From: Paenibacillus pabuli NBRC 13638
GTDB taxonomy: Bacteria > Bacillota > Bacilli > Paenibacillales > Paenibacillaceae
Length of the DNA: 64,000 nucleotides
Reading direction: 5' to 3'
Assembly (NCBI RefSeq): GCF_001514495.1
Contig: NZ_BCNM01000007.1
Coordinates: 62,001-126,000 of the forward strand
Part shown: one piece after another, positions 25,416 through 35,300 of the stretch
Numbering within the stretch: position 1 is the stretch's first letter
Layout of the letters: each line of letters starts with the position of its first letter
Position numbers and translations under genes: made by a program
Notes under the pieces: model-generated
Seen by the model: only the letters and a program-made list of their open reading frames with translations
What the model was told of the DNA's origin: nothing
Databases searched by the model: none

Positions 25416-26654
25416 GTGAAAGATATTTTAATCCAACGACTGATTACCTATGCTCAAATGGATACACAATCTGATGAAAATAGTGAGACATGCCCTTCCA
25501 CTCCCGGCCAGCTGGTTTTGGGAAAACATTTGGTTGAAGAATGCAAATCGATTGGTTTGCAGGATGTGACCATGGATGATAATGGCTACGTGATGGCGAC
25601 ATTGCCATCCAATACGGACAAGGACATTCCGGTGATTGGTTTCCTGGCCCATTTGGATACAGCTACTGATTTTACAGGCAAAGATGTCAAACCACAGGTC
25701 ATCGACAACTATGATGGACAGGATATTGTACTGAATCAGGAACTGGATGTGGTGTTATCCACCACCGATTTCCCGGAACTGCGTGAATATAAAGGCCACA
25801 CTTTGATCACAACAGACGGCACAACACTGCTTGGTGCGGACAATAAAGCGGGCATTACCGAAATCATGACGGCAATGGCTTATCTGATTGAACACCCGGA
25901 ATTGAAACACGGAAAGATCCGCGTTGCGTTTACCCCGGATGAAGAAATTGGCCGCGGGCCGCATAAGTTCGATGTGCCTGCTTTTGGAGCCAAATATGCT
26001 TACACGGTGGACGGCGGTCCACTCGGCGAGCTGGAGTACGAAAGCTTCAATGCTGCAGCTGCCAAAATTACGGTTCGAGGTACCAACGTGCACCCAGGCA
26101 CAGCCAAGAATAAGATGGTGAATTCGGCCAAAATCGCGATGGAACTGAATCGCCGGCTACCTGCAGAAGAAGCTCCCGAGTTCACGGACGGTTATGAAGG
26201 GTTCTATCACTTGTTATCCATTGAGGGAGATGTCGAGCTGACCCAGATGAGCTACATCATCCGCGACTTCGACCGGGAGAAGTTCGAGCAACGCAAGACA
26301 ACCTTATTGAATGTCGTTAGCGAGCTGCAAACCAAATATGGCAAGAAAAGCATCTCCATCGAATTAAATGATCAGTACTATAACATGCGGGAAAAAATTG
26401 AACCTGTGCGCCAGATCGTCGATATTGCACATGAAGCCATGACTCGTCTGGATATTGAGCCGATCATTCGCCCGATTCGCGGAGGTACGGACGGTTCCCA
26501 GCTCTCTTACATGGGCATGCCTACACCCAATATCTTCACTGGTGGAGAGAACTATCACGGCAAGTTCGAATATGTATCCGTCGATAATATGGTGAAGGCG
26601 ACGCAGGTCATCGTAGAGATTGCCCAATTATTTGAACAGCGTGGAGACGTTTAA
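25416..26654 (+). CDS. pepT: Peptidase T (tripeptide aminopeptidase)
   Basis: 412 residues, the normal PepT length. A cytoplasmic dizinc M20 aminopeptidase that removes N-terminal residues from tripeptides. [11 protein letters not shown] carries the first zinc ligand and the catalytic Asp, [13 protein letters not shown] the bridging Asp, and [11 protein letters not shown] the catalytic Glu pair. [12 protein letters not shown] and [19 protein letters not shown] are conserved dimer and C-terminal motifs. AAAGGAG precedes the start. It is monocistronic with a strong terminator. Confidence 0.96.
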   Translation: MKDILIQRLITYAQMDTQSDENSETCPSTPGQLVLGKHLVEECKSIGLQDVTMDDNGYVMATLPSNTDKDIPVIGFLAHLDTATDFTGKDVKPQVIDNYDGQDIVLNQELDVVLSTTDFPELREYKGHTLITTDGTTLLGADNKAGITEIMTAMAYLIEHPELKHGKIRVAFTPDEEIGRGPHKFDVPAFGAKYAYTVDGGPLGELEYESFNAAAAKITVRGTNVHPGTAKNKMVNSAKIAMELNRRLPAEEAPEFTDGYEGFYHLLSIEGDVELTQMSYIIRDFDREKFEQRKTTLLNVVSELQTKYGKKSISIELNDQYYNMREKIEPVRQIVDIAHEAMTRLDIEPIIRPIRGGTDGSQLSYMGMPTPNIFTGGENYHGKFEYVSVDNMVKATQVIVEIAQLFEQRGDV

Positions 26655-26718
26655 TCTGCAATCGATTTCTGTAACAGCATTGGAAAAGAAAACCTTTCAC
26701 CTAGCAGGTGGACGCCAA

Positions 26719-26751
26719 AAAGACGCCCTCTGACATGCAGAGGGTGTCTTT
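26719..26751. terminator. Bidirectional terminator after pepT
   Basis: AAAGACGCCCTCTG pairs with CAGAGGGTGTCTTT (one G-U) around a 5-base loop, between the convergent pepT and Crp-type genes. Confidence 0.88.
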
Positions 26752-26793
26752 ACATCTATGCAACGGGGCTTGAAGCCCTGCCATCTTTCCTAT

Positions 26794-27486
26794 TTATTCG
26801 TACATATTGCCTCCCGCAATTTCACGCAGCTGCTCCAGATTGTTGATCACGATCTTACGCTGCTCTTTGCGAATGATTTCACGGTCACAGAGGGCATGGA
26901 CAACCCGGTTCAAGTGCCTGTAGCTTGTGCCCAGCATGTCTGCCAATTCTGTCAGTTTGGAGGTCTGGATTTCTTCCGTGACCTGCTCCCCTTGTTCCAT
27001 CGTGGATAACAAATAGCTCGCAAAACGGCTTTCGACCGGGTACAGCAGATTGAGACTCGACAGATTGGAGAAGGTATACAACTTGTGGGTCACATGACTG
27101 AGCATAAAATGGAGAAATTTCGCGTTTTCTGCATATGTATTCTGGAGATAGCGATAGCTTACGCCAAGCAGAAGGCTCTTGTTGACGGATTCCACCGTAT
27201 TATTGGCTTCCTTGCCATGGATCAGCTCCAGATCACCGACCAGCGCAGGCGGTGTACTGAAACGAAGCAGCAGAGATTTGCCATTCGACAGCGTTGTATA
27301 AATCTTGAGCTTGCCCTGAACTAGAAAATATAATCGTTCGGGACGTTCCCCTTTGGCACATATCATTTCGCCCTTGGAGGCTTCAAGCAGCCTTAATTCG
27401 GCAAGTACAGACTCGTCCAGCACCTGATCCAGGCCATGCTCTCGAGCAAGGTGGCGCAGCAATCCAAAATCCATGATTTCTCTCAT
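26794..27486 (-). CDS. Crp/Fnr-family transcription regulator
   Basis: 230 residues. A cyclic-nucleotide-binding-like barrel (GEMICAKGERPERLYFLVQGKLKIY, LLLRFSTPPALVGDLELI) is followed by the dimer helix and a Crp-type helix-turn-helix (TSKLTELADMLGTSYRHLNRVVHAL). It lacks an N-terminal Cys cluster for an iron-sulfur centre, so oxygen sensing of the Fnr type is unlikely. It resembles the YeiL-like branch. The ATG at 27486 is chosen for GGAG about 10 bases upstream; the frame is open to 27534. Divergent from the soluble chemoreceptor, which may be its target. Confidence 0.87.
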   Translation of the reverse strand: MREIMDFGLLRHLAREHGLDQVLDESVLAELRLLEASKGEMICAKGERPERLYFLVQGKLKIYTTLSNGKSLLLRFSTPPALVGDLELIHGKEANNTVESVNKSLLLGVSYRYLQNTYAENAKFLHFMLSHVTHKLYTFSNLSSLNLLYPVESRFASYLLSTMEQGEQVTEEIQTSKLTELADMLGTSYRHLNRVVHALCDREIIRKEQRKIVINNLEQLREIAGGNMYE

Positions 27487-27770
27487 CCCGGGTACACTCC
27501 TAATGTGTGATTCTATATATCCTACTGGACACATGTCCCATAAATCATATAGAGCCGTGCAGATATCTTGATATAAAAATAGTTACAACTAGAACTTATA
27601 TCCAGTAAATCCGTTTAAATAGGAATTATTTTAAGATTCCGACTTAGAAAAGACAATATTTTAATGAAAAAGGAGTACATGATAGCGCACTCTTACCCGA
27701 TGAAAGATAAGTATGATATCGTTTCTAATTCAACTTAATTTTAGATATTGAAAGGATGGTTCGACTTACC

Positions 27771-28610
27771 ATGAACGTTGTAGATGCTCTTCTGAAAGTT
27801 ATGCCCTATATCAGTCTGATTCTTAGAGAACCAGCGAGTCTGACGGTGTATGATCATGAGAAGGTGTTGTATTCTGTCTCCACCGACAAATTCAATCTCG
27901 GATTCAACGAAGGTGATCCGCTTTTGGACGGGTATAAGAACTTCACCGCACTTACGAACGGAAACGAAGCCTCTTTGACCCACCTCCCGGCAGAATACTA
28001 CGGTATCGAGCTGGATGTCCTTAATATACCGATCTTGGACGACAACCATCAGGTTGTCGCCATCTTCTGCGTGTCTTACGACCAATCGAATCAAAATCAG
28101 CTTGAAGCTATTATACAAGAGAACCGAACGATTAATGGAACTCTGGTCGAAATGGTCCAGCACGTCGCTGCTCATGCCGAGGAATTGCAGGCCACCAGCG
28201 AACAAATTCTGGAGAACACACGTCTAGCGGTACAGAACTCTTCCCAGATTAACAAAGTGGCTGGATTCATTCGTGAAATTTCTGAACAAACCAATCTCCT
28301 TGGACTGAATGCCGCCATTGAAGCTGCTCGTGTAGGTGAAGCCGGTGCAGGTTTTGGTGTTGTAGCAACAGAAGTACGCAAGCTTTCGGTCGATGCCAAA
28401 CAGGCTACCAGTGATATTGATATTAGCTTGAGAGATGTACAAGAAGTTATTAAACAGATGGAAGTTGAAGTCTCCCAGATCGCAGCCTCTTCACAGGAGC
28501 AAGCTACCCTCGTATCATCCTTCACGGATGTGATTGAGAAGCTGAATGCAACGGGCGAACGCATGAAAGCTCTGTCCGAGCAACTCATTAGTTACTCTGT
28601 GAACCATTAG
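27771..28610 (+). CDS. Soluble methyl-accepting chemotaxis protein (YfmS-like)
   Basis: 279 residues with no membrane helices. A PAS-like sensor domain of about 110 residues ([41 protein letters not shown]) precedes a short coiled-coil signalling domain. The signalling tip has the hallmark [41 protein letters not shown]. Length and build match the cytoplasmic chemoreceptor YfmS of B. subtilis. Two starts are possible: 27756 touches its AAAGG site, so 27771 is preferred. No chemotaxis kinase gene is nearby; it would join the cell's common array. Confidence 0.9.
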   Translation: MNVVDALLKVMPYISLILREPASLTVYDHEKVLYSVSTDKFNLGFNEGDPLLDGYKNFTALTNGNEASLTHLPAEYYGIELDVLNIPILDDNHQVVAIFCVSYDQSNQNQLEAIIQENRTINGTLVEMVQHVAAHAEELQATSEQILENTRLAVQNSSQINKVAGFIREISEQTNLLGLNAAIEAARVGEAGAGFGVVATEVRKLSVDAKQATSDIDISLRDVQEVIKQMEVEVSQIAASSQEQATLVSSFTDVIEKLNATGERMKALSEQLISYSVNH

Positions 28611-28680
28611 GAGAGGTATCTCTCAGGGAATGGAACTCGTTCGGGCAGATCATACTTCATCTTATTTCCTCATATGTAAC

Positions 28681-28727
28681 AAACAGGACTCTGGAACTTC
28701 CGTTAAGGAATTTCAGAGTCCTGTTTT
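28681..28727. terminator. Bidirectional terminator after the chemoreceptor
   Basis: AAACAGGACTCTG..TTCC pairs with GGAA..CAGAGTCCTGTTTT around GTTAA. It separates the convergent chemoreceptor and symporter genes. Confidence 0.9.
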
Positions 28728-28764
28728 AGTTTTCCTTTATCGTGGTGTATTTCACGAATTCATT

Positions 28765-30183
28765 CTACTTTGTCCCTGTAACCTCAGCCTCGGATTCCCA
28801 ACACTCCACTTCACCCGGAATGTGAATACGATCCCGCGTAAAGATCGGGTCTCTTCCCTCGGCCTTTTGTTTCTTATAGTCCTTAAGTGCTTCGAACGTC
28901 ACCTTGGACAACATCAGGATGGCAATCAGGTTCACCACTACCATCAATCCCATAAATAGATCAGCCAGATCCCATACCAACTGTACCTTGGCAATAGCAC
29001 CGAACAGCACCATCGCGATGACACAGATACGGTATACCCACAGCCAAATCTTATTGGACTTGATAAACTCAATATTGGTCTCTCCATAATAATAATTCCC
29101 GATGAGTGTGCTAAAGGCAAACAGGAATACCATGACTGCCAAAAACCCGGATGCCCATGATCCGATATGCACACTCAATGCCGCTTGGGTCAATTCAATC
29201 CCGCCCAGATCCGAACCTTTGTACACGCCTGACAACAAAATGATCATGGCTGTGCTTGTACAAATGACCAACGTATCCGTCAATACACCAAACGCTTGAA
29301 TAAGCCCTTGTTTGACCGGATGCGTTGTATCCGCCGTTGCCGCAGCATTCGGCGCACTACCCATACCCGCCTCATTGGAGAATAAACCACGTTTGACACC
29401 ATTCATCAGTGCAGCTCCCAGTGTACCACCTGCAACCTGTTCAATACCAAAGGCATTTTTCACAATTAATGCAATCATGGCAGGGACCTGAGTGATGTTG
29501 GCCAACACAACAAATGCAGCAACACCGATGTATAACACGGCAAGAACGACAACAATGTATTCGGATGCTTTGGCGATCCGTTTAACACCGCCCATAATAA
29601 TTCCCGCAAATACAACGGCCATAATAATGCCTACCGTCAATCGATCCACACCGAAAGAATTTTTGAAAGCGACAGTGATCGTATTGGACTGCACCGCATT
29701 AAAGACCAAACCGAACGATAATGTAATGAGAATTGCGAACAAGATCCCCATCCAGCGTTTTCCCAATCCACGCTCCATATAATATGCCGGACCCCCGCGG
29801 AATCCACCATTGTCCTTAACCTTATAAATTTGGGCAAGCGTGCTCTCCACAAAACTGGAGGCCGAACCAATAATCGCAATGATCCACATCCAGAACACAG
29901 CTCCTGGTCCGCCCAGTGCGATTGCCAGCGCTATACCGGTAATATTTCCGGTACCTACACGGGCTGCCATACTGATACAGAATGCCTGAAACGGTGAAAT
30001 TTTGCCCGGCTCCTTGCTTTTCGGCTCCGCGAGCACTTTGACCATATCTCCAATCATGCGGAATTGCATGAATCGAGTTTTGGTCGTAAAGTATATCCCG
30101 CATACGACCAACAAAATAATTAATAGCTTGGACCACAGAAAATCGTTGAAAACGATGACAATATCTTGTATTGTTTGCTCCAT
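28765..30183 (-). CDS. Alanine/glycine (or glutamine):cation symporter, AGCS family
   Basis: 472 residues with about ten or eleven membrane helices. The AGCS family signatures are present: FQAFCISMAARVGTGNITGIALAIALGGPGAVFWMW, GGPAYYMERGLGKRW and KRGLFSNEAGMGSAPNAAATADTTHPVKQGL. These proteins import alanine, glycine or glutamine with sodium or protons. The start is set at 30183 (MEQTIQDIV) with AAAGGGG 8 bases upstream; 30 further in-frame residues upstream look untranslated. It is divergent from a GlnL-like regulator with a perfect GlnR/TnrA box between them, suggesting nitrogen-linked control and possibly glutamine as substrate. Confidence 0.92.
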   Translation of the reverse strand: MEQTIQDIVIVFNDFLWSKLLIILLVVCGIYFTTKTRFMQFRMIGDMVKVLAEPKSKEPGKISPFQAFCISMAARVGTGNITGIALAIALGGPGAVFWMWIIAIIGSASSFVESTLAQIYKVKDNGGFRGGPAYYMERGLGKRWMGILFAILITLSFGLVFNAVQSNTITVAFKNSFGVDRLTVGIIMAVVFAGIIMGGVKRIAKASEYIVVVLAVLYIGVAAFVVLANITQVPAMIALIVKNAFGIEQVAGGTLGAALMNGVKRGLFSNEAGMGSAPNAAATADTTHPVKQGLIQAFGVLTDTLVICTSTAMIILLSGVYKGSDLGGIELTQAALSVHIGSWASGFLAVMVFLFAFSTLIGNYYYGETNIEFIKSNKIWLWVYRICVIAMVLFGAIAKVQLVWDLADLFMGLMVVVNLIAILMLSKVTFEALKDYKKQKAEGRDPIFTRDRIHIPGEVECWESEAEVTGTK

Positions 30184-30469
30184 CAGCAATGCCCCTTTTC
30201 GTTGGTGTATCGTTAAAAAGTGTCCCAGCCGCATGACTGAGCGAAAAAAACCCATACTAATTGCAAAATGCATGCAGTTCTATCACACAGAGACGGACTG
30301 CTTTACGGCTAAAATACGATGGATTAGTGGATAGTTTGTACCATTTCACATAAATCTGAATCCACACGTTTGGATGTTACTTATACTACAGGGACATCTA
30401 CGAAAATCGACAAATACCTACATCGAATGGTTTAATTTTTTTATAAATTAGCAACCTTTATCCATTCAC

Positions 30470-30486
30470 TGTCACTTTATCTGACA
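30470..30486. promoter_or_regulatory. GlnR/TnrA box between symporter and GlnL-like genes
   Basis: TGTCACTTTATCTGACA matches the 17-base consensus TGTNA-N7-TNACA at every fixed position. It lies 287 bases from the symporter start and 193 bases from the regulator start. The rest of the 30184-30678 gap is AT-rich; no gene was found in it. Confidence 0.7.
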
Positions 30487-30678
30487 TAATATTCAACTTC
30501 TATTGGGCAATATCTAAAGTTGAAACGGGGCTTCACACCAGGATACGCAACCAAGTATGATAAGAATGTACATGTAGAGAGGCAAGCTTAGACAATCACA
30601 CCCATTGATTCTGAGGCGGTATAGACCGTTCACCATACATTGATTCATCGCATCATTTGCGGAGGAAGGAGTTACGAC

Positions 30679-31608
30679 ATGCGTTATTTTATCGTGGATG
30701 ATGATCCAGGAGTTCGTTCCATGTTGATGGATATGATAGAGGATGAAGGGCTGGGAGACATTGCCGGGGAGGCCGAGGACGGAGCACATATCCACGCCGA
30801 GCTGCTGGAGCTGCACAAGGTGGATGTTCTGCTGATTGATCTGCTCATGCCACAGCGGGACGGTATTGAAACGGTACGGGCGCTTGAGGGAAGGTTCGAA
30901 GGCAAGATCGTAATGATTTCCCAAATTGAGTCAAAAAATATGATTGGCGAAGCCTATTCGCTAGGCATCGAATATTACATTACGAAGCCGATTAATCGGC
31001 TGGAGATCCTGTCTGTTCTGCGTTTGGTGGAAGAACGCCTGCGCATGCAGCAATCCATTGCAGATATTCAGCGGACGCTGCAAGGGTTGGCCAGACTGCA
31101 ATCTCCCGAACGTGCTGCGGCACAAGCTCCAGACAAGACGATTACCACAGCAGGGCATTTCCTGCTGTCCGAGATGGGCATGATCGGAGAAGCAGGCAGC
31201 AGGGATCTGCTGGACATGCTGGAATATCTGGAGCAGGTCGAGACGGAGGACCATAAGCTGTCTCCGTACATGTTCCCTTCACTGAAGGACATTTTCCAAA
31301 ATGTTGCGTTACGCAAACTGGGCAGAGATGCTTCCCCGGCAGAAGTGACCAAGGAGATTAAGGCATCGGAACAGCGTGTCCGAAGAGCCATTTTCCAGAC
31401 TCTAAGCCATGTTGTGTCTCTTGGACTGACGGATTATACACATCCGAAGTTCGAAAATTATGCGTCTAAGTTCTTTGATTTTACCGAGATTCGTAAAAAG
31501 ATGCTGGAATTGCAAAACAATGTGGAACCTTCCCTGTCCCAGACACGCATTAACACAAAAAAATTCGTTCAGGTCTTATATCTGGAGGCCAAACGGTTGC
31601 TGCATTAG
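30679..31608 (+). CDS. GlnL/YcbB-type response regulator
   Basis: 309 residues. Receiver domain with acidic DDD near residue 7, Asp54 as phospho-acceptor (LLIDLLMPQRDG) and ITKPINR. After a coiled linker, the C-terminal YcbB-type DNA-binding domain includes KLSPYMFPSLKDIFQNVALRK, SEQRVRRAIFQTLSHVVSLGL and NTKKFVQVLYLEAKRLL. In B. subtilis, GlnK-GlnL senses glutamine and controls glutaminase and a glutamine transporter. Here no kinase gene is adjacent, so the regulator is an orphan in this window. The ATG at 30679 follows GGAGGAAGGAG. It is divergent from the AGCS symporter, its likely target. Confidence 0.9.
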   Translation: MRYFIVDDDPGVRSMLMDMIEDEGLGDIAGEAEDGAHIHAELLELHKVDVLLIDLLMPQRDGIETVRALEGRFEGKIVMISQIESKNMIGEAYSLGIEYYITKPINRLEILSVLRLVEERLRMQQSIADIQRTLQGLARLQSPERAAAQAPDKTITTAGHFLLSEMGMIGEAGSRDLLDMLEYLEQVETEDHKLSPYMFPSLKDIFQNVALRKLGRDASPAEVTKEIKASEQRVRRAIFQTLSHVVSLGLTDYTHPKFENYASKFFDFTEIRKKMLELQNNVEPSLSQTRINTKKFVQVLYLEAKRLLH

Positions 31609-31660
31609 TGGAATGTTTCGATGTTCCCCATTGAATGTGGCAATATGCATGTACGATAGA

Positions 31661-31747
31661 ACAAGCGGGCATGATTCAACTGGAATGACACAGCACACAG
31701 TATTCACACCTACTGTGTCTGTTCCAGCTATTTTCATGCCCGCTTGT
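31661..31747. terminator. Three-level nested hairpin after the GlnL-like gene
   Basis: ACAAGCGGGCATGA (31661-31674) pairs exactly with TCATGCCCGCTTGT (31734-31747). Inside are CTGGAA/TTCCAG and ACACAGTA/TACTGTGT. It lies between the convergent regulator and spo0E genes. A short T-stretch follows on the plus strand. Confidence 0.7.
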
Positions 31748-31787
31748 TTGTCATGCTCATCTATATTGTCCAAAGTAAAGTTGATAT

Positions 31788-31964
31788 TCAAATTGTCGGC
31801 TTGCTTCGGTTCATTCGATTGTACTCGTTGATCAGTTCATCCAGTGCCATGGACTGTTTTAGCACATCGGGATGTCCAAAACCACCCTCGTTATGCTCTA
31901 CCAACATATGAAGGTTATGTCTAGCATTTTCGATTTGACTTTTCAATTCCATACTCATAACCAT
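31788..31964 (-). CDS. Spo0E-family aspartyl-phosphate phosphatase (58 residues)
   Basis: Translation of this gap yields a 58-residue helical protein with the Spo0E family pattern: an N-terminal helix (MELKSQIENARHNLHML), a turn with GHPDVLKQS, and ALDELINEYNR, matching the S-x-x-LD-x-LI-x-x-Y signature. Spo0E-type proteins dephosphorylate Spo0A~P and delay sporulation. GGAGG lies 11 bases before the ATG at 31964; the in-frame ATG at 31958 is an alternative. It is a stand-alone gene, convergent with the GlnL-like regulator. The neighbouring 31965-32220 gap shows no further gene. Confidence 0.85.
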   Translation of the reverse strand: MVMSMELKSQIENARHNLHMLVEHNEGGFGHPDVLKQSMALDELINEYNRMNRSKPTI

Positions 31965-32220
31965 CGCCCTTAATACCTCCTTATTTCTGTGTTACATTTT
32001 AGGTTTTCCTGTCAATCTATAGTTGGATTAACATTTGGCATAGTTGGCATGGATTTTATGGTTTCTTCTCCATAAGTTGAAAATCGTTCTGTTTTTTTAA
32101 TATCAGACATTCCGAAAACGGCTTGAAATCGCCTTATTTAGGGTTCAAATGTGATTTTATAGCAGGAATTTCAGTGACGGGCTTCATCATCAAATGATTG
32201 TGACATTATTGTGTATGTTG

Positions 32221-32291
32221 AAAAAACAAAAAGACACCCCTCTATCTACAGGAGCATCCCAAGAGGGCATCCTATATTCAATAGAGAGGTG
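32221..32291 (-). terminator. Terminator of the rhamnogalacturonan enzyme gene
   Basis: On the minus strand, CACCTCTCTAT pairs with ATAGAGGGGTG (one G-U) around a structured loop and runs into TTTTTGTTTTTT. It lies about 20 bases after the stop. Confidence 0.85.
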
Positions 32292-32312
32292 CTGAGGGTT
32301 AGATTAACTTTT

Positions 32313-35300
32313 TTAACGGGTGACCTTCACCTTAATCACATCACTAGTAACCGATCCACTTGCGTTAATCCATTCCACATGGTACTCATACTCTCCCGGT
32401 ACTCGGTCTGTAATCACCGCCGTTGCCGTCTGTGCATTCGGGGATGCAGCCGTCAGCGGCTGGCTGTCGATTTCTTGACCGTTCTCATACAGACGATAGG
32501 AGGTGGCATTCGTGCCCCACCACATATTCATCGTAATCGTGTAGTTTCCATCCCCATCCCAGTTGTCATGAGAGAGCACCGGCTTCGCTGGTGCAGCATC
32601 ACGAACGGTTACGGTATGCGGAGCGCATTCGCTCGTTCCCTTTGAATTGATCAGTTTACACGTATACACATACGTGCCATCCGCCCGTCCCGAAATATCC
32701 GTGGATGCCTTTTGGGCAGAAGGAGTAGAAGCTGCAAGTTGCTGTGTATCAATCAGTTCACCGTTCTCATACAATTGATACTGTGTACCGTTATTCCCCC
32801 ACCACATATTCATCGTGATCGTGTATGTTCCATCCGCCAAACCATCGCCATGCTGGTTATCGTCAGACAAGGCAGGTATACCTGGTGCACCTGCGGCTTG
32901 GTCTCCAGCAATGACTGTCACTTCTACGGAAAGCTCGGTGATGAGTCCCGCACCATTCACCGCCCGGGCTGTAAAGGTGTGTTTGCCGACCAATCCTGTC
33001 AGAGTAATTTCATCACTCTGTTCTACGGCCTCCCCATCCCAAGTCAATTCCAGAAGAGTGATTCCGGACTCCGGATCTTCTGCTTTCACGTTGACTTTGA
33101 ATGTATCCTCTTCACTCATCTGTTCCGCAGGCATGCCGGTGATGACCGGAGGTGTTGTATCCTCTATTTCTTGCGGAGCACCTACATAACGAATATTCGG
33201 TGCCACTGGCTGCTCCATGCCCGCTCCCAGATGGAAGCCGGTATGTGGCGGCTGGTTATAGGCTACATTTTGCCAAGCTACCCCAAGGCGGTAAACCGGA
33301 TCATGCATCAACGTGCGAATACGCGCATCTGTCTCATCTGTCGTCATATAAATGCGTAATTCCGAGCTGTCCTGGCTGCGCCACATCACTTCTTCGCGCC
33401 AGTCGCCAAACAGATCGGCCTGCAAGCTCGGGTTCGCTTTGGTGCCATTGTTCGAAGCCGCGCCTGTTGCTGTCAGCAGATTAACCGTCGTTTGGTTCTG
33501 GGCATCCCATTTGTCGACACGAATGCCGTCCAGCAGTTCACGTAGCAGGTCTCCGTCCCACCAGATGCCGAAGTTGGTAGAAGACGGAATCTTCGTCGTG
33601 ATAAGGTCCCCCTGAGCACTATAGAGCCCAGTGATCGGAATGTGCTGTTCATTCGTAATTGTAGCTGCCCATACTTCCGCCCCCGGATAATTCGGATCAA
33701 TATCCGCAGCCATGCCGCGTCCGGTGTCCATTCCTGTGTAAACACCCCAGAGAATATCGCCTGTAGCTGCATCACGCATTTCCATACCATACTGCGAATC
33801 TTTGTGTTCGTGGACGTCGAACACTTCCAGCCCCGGACGAGTCGGGTCCAGATCACTCAAATGCATGGCATCACCATGCCCGAGTTTTGTATTGTAGAGC
33901 GGTTTGCCATCATCATCAACAGCCATTGCGCCAAATGTAATCTCATCCTTGCCATCGCCATCCACATCTGCAACCGAGAGATTGTGGTTTCCTTGGCCTG
34001 CATACTCACCGTAGCCTTCGTCGTTAGAGTCGAAACGCCATACTTTGCTCAGCTTGCCATCACGGAAATTGTAGGAAGCCAGCACAGTACGTGTATAATA
34101 TCCACGGCTGAACATCGCACTTGGATGTTCACCGTCCAGGTACGCCACCGCTGCCAAAAAACGATCCACCCGATTTCCATAGCCATCGCCCCACGAAGCC
34201 ACATCTCCTCGCGGCGGATCATATTCCACCGTATCCAGGGCAGCCCCGGTTTCCCCATCGAACACGGTCAGAAATTCATCTCCAAGCAGAACGTAACCCG
34301 AACTGTTCCGGTGATCTGCATTGGCGTCACCAATGACTTCCCCTTGTCCATCGACAGTACCATCTGCGGTACGCATCATCAGTTCCGCTCTGCCATCTCC
34401 ATCGAAGTCATAGACCAAGAATGGAGAGTAGTGCGCACCCGCACGAATATTTGGTCCCATATTGATGCGCCATAATCTTGTTCCATCCAGTTTATAGGCA
34501 TCCATATAGACAATACCGGTATATCCAGACTGGGAATTATCCTTGCCGTTGTTTGGCGACCACATCAGAATAATCTCGTATTCACCATCCCCATCGACAT
34601 CGCCCACGCTGGCATCACCCGCATAATACGAATACGGCTGTCCGTCTTTCGTATAAGCATCGGCAGGCTTTTGCAGAGGTACAGACAGATACTGCTCCTG
34701 CCAAACGCCAAATTCCTTCGTTGCCGCTTTTTCAATGCCGTTTTCTACCATCATGACACGATATTTGGACCCATCGGTGCCTTCGGCATCCGTAAAGTTG
34801 GTGCTCCCCGTTATCGGCTCAGCGTTAAGCTTCACACCATCCCGATACAGATTAAAAGCAATCGTCTCGGCATCCAGGCCCAGCATGCGCCAGCCGATAT
34901 AGTTGCCGTTTTCTGTTTGTACAGCGACCGGAGCACGGTCCAGATACTCCATTTCACGATTCAGCGTCGTTGCTACAGGTGTTTCGAGTACAGCCGATAG
35001 TTCGGATACCCCACCCGCATTCACAGACGCCACTTTATAGAAATAAGGAATGGTGCTGAGAATGGTGGAGTCTGTATATGCCGTCTCCTTGGTGCGAGCG
35101 AGTAGATCATACGGTCCATCCTGCTTCACAGCACGATAGATTTGATAGGCGCGTGCTCCTGCTGATTCCGTCCAACTGAAAGAGACGTCATGTTTGTTGA
35201 TGCTCAGTAACGACAGACCTGAAGGAACCTCTGCCTTCTCAACAGATGAATCAATCGTCGATACAGGTAATGCATTGGATGCTACCGATTCCGTACCTGT

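Noticed and set aside
33642..34475. Long plus-strand open frame inside the rhamnogalacturonan gene
   Set aside because: Antisense to the conserved lyase domain; composition is that of a shadow frame.
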